This document shows positions 48,859 through 58,881 of a DNA stretch of 64,000 nt, piece after piece. Below the pieces are notes generated by a model. It worked only from the letters and a program-made list of their open reading frames with translations, made no database searches and was not told the DNA's origin. The stretch lies in assembly GCA_963760965.1 (NCBI GenBank), contig CAVXEW010000008.1, positions 248,001 through 312,000 of the forward strand, read 5' to 3'. This DNA is from Pararhizobium_B sp963760965 (lineage in GTDB: Bacteria > Pseudomonadota > Alphaproteobacteria > Rhizobiales > Rhizobiaceae). The number at the start of each line of letters is the position of its first letter. The stretch's first letter is position 1. The position numbers were made by a program, and so were the translations under genes.

Positions 48859-50532
48859 TTGCACCGGCGCTCTCACCGTAACCGTGTCGCCATTGACGAG
48901 GCCTTGGAAGGCGTGCGTGTCAAATGGGGGGCGGAACTTGAATATGCGGGCTTGATCAAGGTCGTCGATGCGGACCTGGAGCGCATCATTGTGTTGCCTG
49001 CGACCGGCGGGCAGCCCAACATTGGCGACACACTTTGGTTGTTCCCCGGAGATTTTCTTGGCCCGCTTATCGATATGTGGGGCGGGGAAATGGGCAAGCT
49101 GGCGGCGAAGCGATTGCGCCAGTCCAAAGAAGAAACCGAACCGCTTCAGCAAATTCGTCCGCTTGGTCCTGAATTCGACGAGCTGCGCGAGCGGCAGAAA
49201 ACTGCCGTTCAAAATGCCGCATACCGGTGCTCGGTGGTAATTGGTCCGCCCGGAACCGGCAAGACGTTTACGGTTGGCGCGCTGGGCACCTATCTTCTGC
49301 GGCGGTTCAGCAAAGCGCGCATATTGGTCATCGGGCCGACCAACGTGGCGGTGGACACGGCTCTTCTGTCCATCGATGACTGGTTGGCCAAAGCCGGGCG
49401 CCCCGACATCGCCAAGCAGATGAAGCGGGTCGGCGCGCATTTCGATCCGCGCAAATATGTTGACCGTCCCCATCTTCTGGCCGCTGGTCTCGACCAGAAG
49501 GTCACGGAATTTCTGCTTTTGGAGGCATCCGAACCATCAAAAAGCAAGATTGCCGAGTATGTCAGATGGAAGGATCGCCTGGCGGCCGCACGCAAAGAGC
49601 TTGGTGCGGATATCGAAAGCGTCGCTCATAGCGCCCGTGTTGTCGGGATCACTGTCGCCACGGCGGTCAAGTGGCATCATGTCTTGAAGGCCGCAGGCCC
49701 ATGGCCGTTCGTCATCTGCGACGAAGCCAGTCAGATAATCGGGCCGGCAGCCCTCATGGTTCCGGCACTGGGTCAGCAAACGATTTTTGCCGGCGATCCC
49801 AAGCAGCTTTCGCCGATCGTCCAGTCTGTCGGTCAGGTCCATCGGAATCTCCTCGCGAAGACTGCCTTTGATCTATTTGCCCACGTGCCCACTACATTTC
49901 TGAACGAACAGTCCCGTATGGCTATGGGGATTTGCCATGCGGTGAGCAGAACCTTCTACAATGGTGAGCTGACGGTTTGCCGCAAAGCTCGGCGGGACAA
50001 GGCCTGGAAGGTGTATCGCAGTCCGTATTTCGTGGACGGGCGTGAAGTGCCGCGCGTGTGTTTCGAGCAAGTGTCGGAACCCTACCAATACTCGCAGAAT
50101 TACGGCGGCTTCATCCGTTTTCAGTCAGCCAAAATGGTTGAGACGATTATTGACCATCTCGCTGGCTCTTATGTCGATGCCGATGACGTTCTGATCCTTA
50201 CGCCTTTCCGTGCGCAACGGACCCTGATCAGGAGCTTCCTGAAACGCCGGCACCCGACGATCTCCGTCAGTACAGTCCATCGCGCGCAGGGTAGTGAGCG
50301 CAAGGTGATCATTTTTGATCCGGTCGACGCAACGTCCAGTTTTCTCCGTGGGAAGGAAGGTGATCGGCTGATCAATGTGGCGATCTCACGCGCCCAAGCC
50401 CACGTAATCATCCCCTATCATGCGTCCGAACTTACCAATCCGACGATTTCTCGCCTCCAGCATATTTCCTCAGGCATCTTCCAGACCAGTGGCCGATATA
50501 TGCGGCCGTTCTCCTTTGCGACTGCAGGATAA
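48859..50532 (+). CDS. SF1 helicase (DNA2/NAM7-like, AAA_11/AAA_12), probably 5' truncated
   Basis: A 557-residue ORF encoding a superfamily 1B helicase. Walker A is VIGPPGTGKTFTVGAL, Walker B-like motif ICDEASQI, motif III IFAGDPKQLSPIV, then SVSTVHRAQGSERK and the C-terminal motif LINVAISRAQAHVIIP. The frame is intact and visibly AT-richer than its flanks, unlike the shift-ridden neighbours. The nominal start is a TTG, and the frame stays open leftwards into the ardC remnant as far as the TAG. This suggests that a helicase gene lost its 5' end when it was joined to ardC. The fold is complete from residue ~100; whether it is translated is uncertain. Confidence 0.85.
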   Translation: MHRRSHRNRVAIDEALEGVRVKWGAELEYAGLIKVVDADLERIIVLPATGGQPNIGDTLWLFPGDFLGPLIDMWGGEMGKLAAKRLRQSKEETEPLQQIRPLGPEFDELRERQKTAVQNAAYRCSVVIGPPGTGKTFTVGALGTYLLRRFSKARILVIGPTNVAVDTALLSIDDWLAKAGRPDIAKQMKRVGAHFDPRKYVDRPHLLAAGLDQKVTEFLLLEASEPSKSKIAEYVRWKDRLAAARKELGADIESVAHSARVVGITVATAVKWHHVLKAAGPWPFVICDEASQIIGPAALMVPALGQQTIFAGDPKQLSPIVQSVGQVHRNLLAKTAFDLFAHVPTTFLNEQSRMAMGICHAVSRTFYNGELTVCRKARRDKAWKVYRSPYFVDGREVPRVCFEQVSEPYQYSQNYGGFIRFQSAKMVETIIDHLAGSYVDADDVLILTPFRAQRTLIRSFLKRRHPTISVSTVHRAQGSERKVIIFDPVDATSSFLRGKEGDRLINVAISRAQAHVIIPYHASELTNPTISRLQHISSGIFQTSGRYMRPFSFATAG

Positions 50533-50571
50533 GGTTGCGAACGATCTGCCCCGCCGATGCCTTGCAGCCTA

Positions 50572-51243
50572 TCAAGGGACGACCGGGTAGAAGGGCTTGC
50601 CCCAGTCCTTGTCGGGATTGTCCATCATCAGGTCGGTGAAGACCGGCATCAGGAACCCGAGGATCGCGGCGCCATCGCGGACCTGGGTGCGGTTGATGCC
50701 GCTGTTCCAGGTCGAGCCGCCATGAACGAGCTGATTGCGCAGCACGTATAGCCGGTCGAAGACGAAGCTGAGCACGCGCTTGGTGTCGCCGCCTGGATGG
50801 CCTGTGCGAAGGCGCGCGAGGAGGCTTTGAAACGCTCTTCCCAATCCTCGAAGCCGGCAATCCCGTTATGGTGCTGCCAGAACGGATTGAAGACGTAGCG
50901 GTTCTCCATCAGCAGCCGCACCGGCCCTGAAAAGCGCTGCCAGATTGCCCCATAGATACGACGCTGCTCGTCGAGCGCGATCAGCTTGCCAAAGAAATCG
51001 GCGAAGGCGGCGCGTTCGCCCGGCTGGATGGTCTGGAATTCGCCCTCGTCGGCATACGCAGCGTTGAACGCGATCCAGAGGAAGATGAACTTTGCGTCGT
51101 CGTCGGTGCCGCAGGCCTCGGCGCGGCCGATCCAGCTGATCGCGCGATGGACGCGCAGGCCCATCGTCTTGCGGAAAGCCCTCACGGATCGCGCGCTGCT
51201 TGGTTTTCAGTTCTGCATGGGTGAAGCCCGTCTTTGTGGTCAT
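50572..51243 (-). CDS. HEPN-like protein, two frameshifts
   Basis: About 223 residues after repair, starting MTTKTGFTHAELKTKQRAIR. The body (AEACGTDDDAKFIFLWIAFN) resembles the helical HEPN fold, and the segment YVLRNQLVHGGSTWNS carries the R-x4-H signature used by HEPN ribonucleases. Shifts lie near 51180 and near 50790. HEPN proteins are often toxins, RNases or effector subunits in defence and abortive-infection systems, which fits the neighbourhood. It lies on the same strand as, and 20 bp after, the WYL regulator, so the two are probably co-expressed. Assignment is by motif only. Confidence 0.68.
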
Positions 51244-51263
51244 TCCGCTTCGTTCCTGTTGCC

Positions 51264-52282
51264 TTATGGCAGGGCGTCAAAATCGCGCCTGCGGTGATTT
51301 TCGACCAGTGTGCGCAGCCCCTCCGGCGCGATCACCTCGACCCGTCGCCCCATTGATAGAGATGCCACGCCATCTCGAGCCAGCCCGCCGCATGGAAGCG
51401 CACGATCAGGCCGCCGTCCTCCTGCGCCTCAAGGGTCTGCGTTGGGTGAAAGCGGAATTCGGCGGCCCTCGCTGCGGCCTCGCGGCGCAAAACGCCAGAT
51501 GACCTCGCCATATTGTGCCGGGTCCTGATAGACGCCGAAGGATTGTGCCGCATAGTCCTCCAGCGAAAAGCCGGGCATCAGGCTGAAGCTCTCATCCAGG
51601 GTCTGGGCGCTGAGGATCCGGTCCATCCGGAAATTCAGCATGTCTTCGCCGCGCGCCGGCTGGCGCGCCACAAGATAGCTGCGGTGGCCCAGCAGGAGGC
51701 CGTGCGGCTCGATCACCCGCTCAGGTGCGTCCTCGTCGCCGTAGCTGAGCGCAGACGAAACGGGCCGCGCAGCCCTCGATCACGGCATCCAGCACCGCCG
51801 GCGCCAGATTGACGCGTCGGACCGGGGCGCGTGACCGAGCCCATGCCAGCCAGCACCGCCTCGACATCGGCTTCGGTGCGCAGCGCATCCCTCGGTGTCA
51901 GGCGCGCCAGCAATCCGTCGCGCAGATCCTCAAGCGCCGGGCATGGCGTAGTCGGCCATCGCCGCGCGCCGTTCGGCCGGCGATTTCCAGCGCTTCGATG
52001 GCTGTTTCCTGTCGGGGCTGCAGCCGCTCGGGCAGGGGTCGGCAACACGCCAGCACCGTCGGCGGTCCTCGGCATCCGTCGTTGTCGACATTGGTGAACG
52101 CGGTCTTCCAGCGCCTCGGTCATCCGCTGCGCCGTGCGATGCGAGACGCCGAATTCCTCGCAGATCTCCTCAAGGCCGATGCCCGCGCGCCGGGAGGCGG
52201 CCATCCGGGCAAGCCGGAGCAGATCCTGAGCCTTGGCGACGAAGACATTTGGCACACTATGCCAGAAATTGACACCACGCAT
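51264..52282 (-). CDS. WYL-type transcriptional regulator, heavily frameshifted
   Basis: About 335 residues when read across several shifts. The N-terminal HTH is readable (AKAQDLLRLARMAASRRAGI, then LEEICEEFGVSHRTAQRMTE). The middle WYL region contains IEPHGLLLGHRSYLVARQPA, and the C-terminal (WCX-like) part is GFSLEDYAAQSFGVYQDPAQ followed by AARAAEFRFHPTQTLEAQED. It ends at TTA 51264-51266 (coding ENHRRRDFDALP). The start at 52282 is the likely one. WYL regulators (BrxR, CapW) are established controllers of defence operons, and this one diverges from the nuclease operon across 68 bp. The many shifts leave doubt over whether it is intact. Confidence 0.78.
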
Positions 52283-52350
52283 GCTATTGATGAACTTGCG
52301 ATCTGTCGAGGCGATTCTCGTCGGGATTGCGTGTCGAAGAGGGAGCGTGT
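52283..52350. promoter_or_regulatory. Divergent promoter/operator region of the putative defence locus
   Basis: 68 bp between the WYL start and the nuclease-helicase ATG. Contains the inverted repeat CGAG-gcgatt-CTCG (52307-52320) and GAGGGAG just before the rightward ATG. Probable binding region of the WYL regulator. Confidence 0.42.
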
Positions 52351-55300
52351 AATGAGAGACATCGAGGCGGCCGGATACTTCTTGTCCGCCTCGGATCTCA
52401 TGCGCTTCATGGGCTGCGCTCACGCGACCGCCCTCGATCTGGCATACATGCGTGGCGACGGGCCGGAGCCGCGCGAAGATAGCGAGGATGCCGCGCTGCT
52501 TCAGAAGCAGGGCGATGCCCACGAGGCGGCGCATCTGGCCGAGCTCAACGCAGCGGACGTGTCGGTGATTGAGATCGACCGCGTGCGACCTTGCCCGAAC
52601 GCCGAGACAACACGGGCGGCTTTGGCAAGCGGGCCGCGAGGTCGTGTTCCAGGGGGCGTTCCTGTCGCGGCAACTGGGGCGGCTGGTCGGATTTTCTCGA
52701 GCGCGTCGAGCGCCCCTCCGCGCTCGGTCCGTTCAGCTACGAGGTGGCCGACACCAAGCTCAAGCGCCGGCCCGCATCCCAAGCATGTGCTGCAACTGGT
52801 GCTCTATTCCGACCTGCTGACGGAGATTCAGGGCGTTGCGCCCGAGTTCGCCCATGTCGAACTGGGGGATGGCACCCGCGCGACCCTGCGGCTGGCGGAT
52901 TATGCCGCCTACGCCCGCATGGCGCGGGCGCGGCTCGAGGCTTTCGTGGCCGACCCGCAGCCGACCCGTCCGATCCCTTGCGCCGATTGTGGGCTTTGCC
53001 GCTGGGGCGATCATTGCGCCGATGTCTGGCAGGCCGAGGACAGCCTGTTCAACGTCGCCAACATCAGCCGGGGCAGGTGAAGAAGCTGGAAGCGGCGGGC
53101 ATCACAACCATGGAGGCGCTCGCCAGCCTCGATCATCCGATCCGCGGCATGGCGGAGAACACACGCCTGCGCCTGGTGACGCAGGCCCGCCTGCAACACG
53201 CCCGCAAGACCGGGACGCCGGCATTCGAACTGCGTGCGCCCGAACCCGGCAAAGGGTTTGATCTGCTGCCCGAGCCGCAGCCGGGCGATCTGTTCTACGA
53301 CATCGAAGGCGATCCGCATTTCGAGGGCGGCCTCGAATATCTCCATGGCGTCTGGTTCGATGGCGAGTTCCGCGCCTTCTGGGCGCATGACCATGCGGCC
53401 GAGGCGCGGGCGCTGTCCGAGCTGCTGGAGTTCTTCCGTGCGCGGCTCGCGGCCTATCCCGAAGCGCGCATCTATCACTATGCGCCCTACGAGATCACCG
53501 CCCTGCGCCGGCTGACCACGAAATACGGGATCGGCGAGGCCTTCCTCGACCGTCTGCTGCGCGAGCGGCGCTTTGTCGATCTGTTCGCGGTCGTGCGCGG
53601 CGCGCTGATCGGCTCGGAAGCCCAACTACTCCATCAAGTCGATGGAGGCCTTCTATGGCCGCAAGCGCGAAGGCGAGGTGAAGACTGCTGGCGGCTCGGT
53701 CGTCGCCTATGAGCGGTGGCGCGAGACCGGCGAACAGCAGATCCTCGACGAGATCGAAGACTACAACCGCATCGACTGCATCTCGACCGAGGAGCTGCGC
53801 GACTGGCTGGTCGGCATCCGACCCGCGGCGCCCTGGCCGTCGCTCGGCCAGGATGCCGGCGACAAGGAGGCCGAGGAGGACGCCGACACGCAGGCGTTGC
53901 GCGCGAGCGCTTGCGGCATCCGGCCTGCCGCAGGAGCGGCAGGAGATGCTGTTCAACCTCGGCCTGTTCCACAAGCGCGAGGCCAAGCCCGCCCAATGGG
54001 CGGTGTTCGACAGCGTCGGCAAGGACGAGGACGATCTGATCGACGATCTCGACGCGCTTGGCCGGGCTCGAAGCCGTGGGCCCGGCCGAACCCGTCAAAC
54101 GCTCGATGCACGCGCACCTATCGCTTTCCGCCGCAGGAGACGAAACTGCGCGGCGGCAGAACGGCGACGGTTCCGGTCCTTGACGGGCCGCCGGCCACGA
54201 TCAGCATCGACGACTCTGGACCGGACCGCGCGCGAGATCACGCTCAAGGCCGGGGCAGCGAAGGCGCATCTTCTGACGGACCGCCTGACGCTGCACCCGG
54301 ACTGGCCGCTCAACACGGACGTCATCGCCGCTGCCCTGCGCGATGTGATCGCCGATCAATGCGGGCCGCGCCGCTACGGCCGTCGACGATCTGCTGTCGC
54401 GCGCGGCGCCGCGCCTGGCGACGGGCGCGAAGCCCGATCTGCTCGATGGCGCCGATCCGGTCGCCGGCACGATTGCAGCCGTCGCCGCGATGGACGGCAC
54501 CGTGCTGCCGATCCAGGGGCCGCCGGGCACCGGCAAGACCTATGTCACCGCGCGTGCGATCCTGTCGCTGGTGCGCAAGGGGCACCGCGTCGGCGTCGCA
54601 TCGAACAGCCACGAGGCCATCCGCAACGTGCTGATGGGCTGTCTTGCCGCGCTGGAAGACGACGATCCGGATATCCTGAGGACCTGAGCTCGCCCACAAG
54701 GTCAGTGGCGACGAAGACGGCTATCCCGAAGACTGCACCGGCATCACGCGCGCCACCGCCAACGACGATCCCGCGCTGGGGCCGGCCCATGTCGTCGGCG
54801 GCACCGCGTTCTTCTTTGCTCGCGCCCGGAACGAGCAGGCGTTCGACTGGCTCTTCGTCGACGAGGCGGGACAAGTGGGGCTGGCCAACATGGTCGCCAT
54901 GGGCCGGGCCGCGCGCAACATCGTGCTGGTCGGCGATCCGCGCCAGTTGCCGCAGGTGATCCAGGGCGCGCATCCCGATCCTGCGAACCTTTCCTGCCTC
55001 GAGTGGATGCTGGGCGATCATGCCACCATCCCGCCTGATCGCGGCATCTTCCTGCCGGTCTCGCGCCGGATGCATCCCGAGGTCTGCCGGTTTATTTCGC
55101 GAGCAGGTCTATGAGGGTCGGCTCGACGAGCCATCCCGACACCGCGCGTCAGGCAGTGACCGGCGACGGCGCTTTCCTGAAGCGGGCGCGTTCTGGGTGC
55201 CGGTCGCGCATGAGGGCAATGCCCAGATCGCGGCCGAGGAAGTCGCGGCCATCCAGGCGGCCGATCGATGATCTGCTGGCGGGCACCTGGACGGAGAAGG

Positions 55301-55658
55301 ATGGCACGACGCGCGCCCTTGCGCCGCCGACATCATCGTCGTCGCGCCCTACAACGCGCAGGTCAATGCCCTGCGCGATGCGTTGCCCGAGGGCATCCGC
55401 GTCGGCACGGTGGACAAGTTCCAGGGCCAGGAGGCGCCCGTCTGCCTGGTGTCCATGACCGCCTCGTCGGCCGAGGAAACCCCGCGCGGCATGGACTTCC
55501 TGTTCTCGCTCAACCGCATCAACGTGGCCGTGTCGCGCGCCAAAGGGCTGGCGCTGGTCTTCGGCGCGCCGCGACTGCGCGAGGCAAAATGCGAGACGGT
55601 CGAACAGATGCGCCTGGTGAACACGCTATGCGCATTGCCTGAATTTGGAGAGTTGTGA
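52351..55658 (+). CDS. Cas4/TM0106-like RecB-family nuclease + DEDD exonuclease + SF1 helicase, many frameshifts
   Basis: About 1,090 residues after repair, first gene of the operon. Residues 1-230 resemble the TM0106/Cas4 RecB-family nuclease: SASDLMRFMGCAHATALDLA, the catalytic core YEVADTKLKRR (D-x-K), and a cysteine cluster PCADCGLCRWGDHCADVW that with the early Cys could hold an Fe-S cluster. A middle RNase H-like DEDD domain has LFYDIEGDPHFEGGLEYLHG and EIEDYNRIDCISTEELRDWL. The C-terminal helicase has GPPGTGKTYVTARAIL, FDWLFVDEAGQVGLANMV, LVGDPRQLPQVI, VDKFQGQEAP and RINVAVSRAK. About ten shifts occur, most restored by deleting one base. Its TGA is followed directly by the ATG of the next gene. 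Confidence 0.85.
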
Positions 55659-58600
55659 ATGTGGACGGATATTGAGGCAAGCCTCGATAAGAACGAACAG
55701 AGTAAACCCTCACCGCTGCGGCGAGCGATATTCCGACTCATCCGCAGCTCGGACCTCCGCCCGGGCCATGGCACCCAAAACATGGTGTCGTTTGAGTTCG
55801 GCGAGGGCGACCGGCTGCTATGGGAAATCGGCAGCCAGAGAACTTTTACCTCCACACCAAGTTCAAGTCCCGTGTTGAAGCGAAGGGATTTACCGGAACC
55901 CCGAAGCCCTACCAGGAAAGCGGAGGCGGCCGGATTTCGGCTTTAGATAACAGATGGGCATTCGATAGAGCGGACTGTATTCTCATACAGATCGAAAGCG
56001 CCGAAACCCTGCGCCGGCTGATCGCGGTGCTGTTGCAGACCGGCGATGCGCTGATGCTCAATCCGGCTGCGATCACGCGCTGGATCGAGCGGCTACGTCA
56101 TTTCTTTCCCGCCTTCGACCGTTTCGACCCGCCCGATCCGCATTTCGATGAGGCGGAGCGAACCTACAAGCTGGCGATTGCGGCCGAGCTCAGGACGGCG
56201 ATCGAACAGGCCGGTTCCGACCAGGAACTGGCCGATGCCGTCAACACCGCGCTGGCCAAAAGCAATCTGCTGCAATGGCGCGCTTATTGGCCGATGTCGC
56301 CCAAAGGCGACGCCGATCGCGAGCAGCTCTGGCCGGCCCTGCGCGCCCTGGTCGACGCCGCGCGTGGCGTAGCAGACGGTCACGCCTCGGCGCTGGAGGC
56401 CTTTGTTGACGCGTGGATTGCGGCCGTCCCGGACGGCAAGACCGATCCGGCGCGCCAGATCGCCGAATTCCTGTTCCTCCATCTCGCTCCCGATGACGGC
56501 ATCTATATCCGCCATTCGGTGCGCCAGGACCTCTGGCTGGAAGCGGTTGGCAGCCGCTTTCCCGATCATGCGTCGATGGCCGACACCTATCGCGACGAAT
56601 TGCGCTTCATGCAGGCCGTGCGCGCCGCTTTTGCGGACCGGGGTCTGGCGCCGCGCGACATGATCGACGTGCAAAGCGCGCTGTGGATCGTCAACAATTA
56701 CAAGGAAGAAGATGTGGCGACCTTTTCGCGCGAAGCGATTGAGGCGGCGATGGATGCCTATGACAGCTACCGCCAGTCGGGCGAGCACGGCGTCATCTTC
56801 GAGGCCTTTGGCGAGCCGCGTGACTATTGGGTGCGCTCGACGCGCGCGCGGCCCGGATCGGGTCTATCCCTCCAAGCCGATCGTCGGCTTCCTTCGCGGC
56901 AAGACGCAGCTCAATGGCGGGTGGGGTCAGAAGGCCGATGCCGCCGCTCAGCTCCACAATGCGGGTTACATCATCGTCGATGCCGATGACGCACCGGTCA
57001 CCCCGCCCGAGCGCTATGAGCATCTGATCCGCGACGCAGATCGCATCCGGCTATGCGCGCTCAACTATTATATCGAACCGGCCCGTGAGAACGGCGCGGC
57101 AGAAGCCGCCATCCGCGCTAGGCGATCTGAGCCGAGACATGGGCTTGCGCGATGCGTTTCCGGCGATCTGCAGCGCGCTCGGCGGCGAGAAATTTCAGAA
57201 GCTCGCCGACGTCTCCGCGCCCTCGCACACGCTGCCCAACCCCAGCAGTTCCACCGTTTTCACCTATCAGCTCGCCTCAGCGGAAGGGCACCAAACCATG
57301 ACCTTTGAACCCATGACCGCGATGCCCGCGACCACCAATCGCATCCTTTACGGCCCGCCCGGGACGGGCAAGACCTATGCCACGGCCTGGGAGGCCGTGC
57401 GGCTTTGCCTGGGCGATGCCGCAGCCGAACCACTGCGCGATGACCGCGATGCCCTGATGGCCGAGTATCGCCGTCTTGCCGGCGAAGGACGGATCGAATT
57501 CGTCACTTTTCACCAGTCCTTCGCCTACGAGGATTTCGTTGAGGGGCTGCGGCCGACGACAGGCGTCGAACAGGAAGGTGACGATGAGGCTGCCAGCACT
57601 TCGGGCGGCTTCAGCCTCAAGCCCCATGCCGGCGTGTTCAAGATCATCAGTGAGCGAGCACGGCTCGACACTGGCGATGCCCCGGCCAAGCGGCTCGATC
57701 GCTCGCGCCCGATCTACAAGATCGCGCTCGGTCAGCGCGGCAGTCAGGAAGACCGGATCCGCGAAGGGCTCGATGGCGGCTTGATCCATCTCGGCTGGGG
57801 CGGCGATATCGACTGGTCCGACGAGCGCTTCGATGATTTCGAAGAAATCCGGAAGACATGGAACGACGAAAAGGATCCCGACGCATCCGGCAAAGACCCC
57901 AATATCGAGATGCTTTACGCCTTTCGCTCCGGCCTGCAGATCGGCGACTATGTCGTCATCTCCGATGGCCGTGACAGCTATCGTGCCTTGGGCCGAGTGA
58001 GCGGCGAGTATTATTTCGATGCCGGCGCCGATTTCCATCCGCATCGACGCAGTGTCGAATGGATCTGGCGCGATGATAATGGCGCCGAGCGCGCGCCATT
58101 CTACGCCCGCAATTTCCGCCGCCAGTCAGCCTATCGGCTTGATCCGGACCGGATCGACTGGGATGCGCTCGAAGCGGTAGTCATCGATCCCAATGCCGAG
58201 CGGCCAGTGGCCGGCGCGCGGCCGCATGTCCTGATCATCGACGAGATCAACCGGGCCAATATCTCCAAGGTGTTCGGCGAGCTGATCACGCTGCTCGAAA
58301 CCGACAAGCGGCTCGGCTGTGAAAACGAAGTCCGGGTGCGGCTACCCTATTCGGGGACGAGTTTCGGCGTGCCGGCCAACCTGCACATCATCGGCACGAT
58401 GAACACGGCGGACCGGTCGATCGCGCTGCTCGACACCGCTCTGCGCCGCCGCTTCACCTTCCGCGAGCTGATGCCCGATGTCGAAGAACTGCGGCGGGCG
58501 CTGGCGGCGCGAGGGCTTGATGCCGCAAATCTCGAGGGTGTCGATCTTTGCAAGCTGCTGCACACGATCAACGAGCGGATCGAATATCTCTTCGATCGTG

Positions 58601-58881
58601 AGCATCAGATCGGCCATGCCTATTTCACCGGCTGCCGTGGCCGCGCCGATGTCGAAGACGTCATGCGCCATAAGGTCATCCCGCTTCTGGCGGAGTATTT
58701 CTACGAGGATTGGTCGAAGGTCGCCGCAGTGCTCGGCGATGGTGACGGCACAAATGGCTCCCATTTCCTCGAAGCGCGGCGGCTGACGGCACCGGCCGGC
58801 TTTGCCGACGATGAGCTGGGCGGCGACAAGCTGCGCTGGAGCGTCAAGGCGCGCTTCGACTTTTCGGAGTTTGCCGCCTGA
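55659..58881 (+). CDS. McrB-type AAA+ GTPase with long N-terminal region and inserted extra domain, a few frameshifts
   Basis: About 1,070 residues after repair. The first ~540 residues match no family I know (FDRADCILIQIESAETLRRL; later KPIVGFLRGKTQLNGGWG). The motor domain starts about M(57298): Walker A YGPPGTGKTYAT, FHQSFAYEDFVEGLRP, Walker B LIIDEINRANISKVFGEL and the McrB signature GTMNTADRSIALLDTALRRR. Between Walker A and B, at about 57697-58119, lies an extra ~140-residue segment (GLQIGDYVVISDGRDSYRAL, then FHPHRRSVEWIW) that looks like a PUA/EVE-type reader fold. Shifts lie near 55825, 56855 and 57120. The upstream part could be a separate gene with the AAA protein starting at 57298, but the frame is continuous there. 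It overlaps mcrC by one base. Confidence 0.87.
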
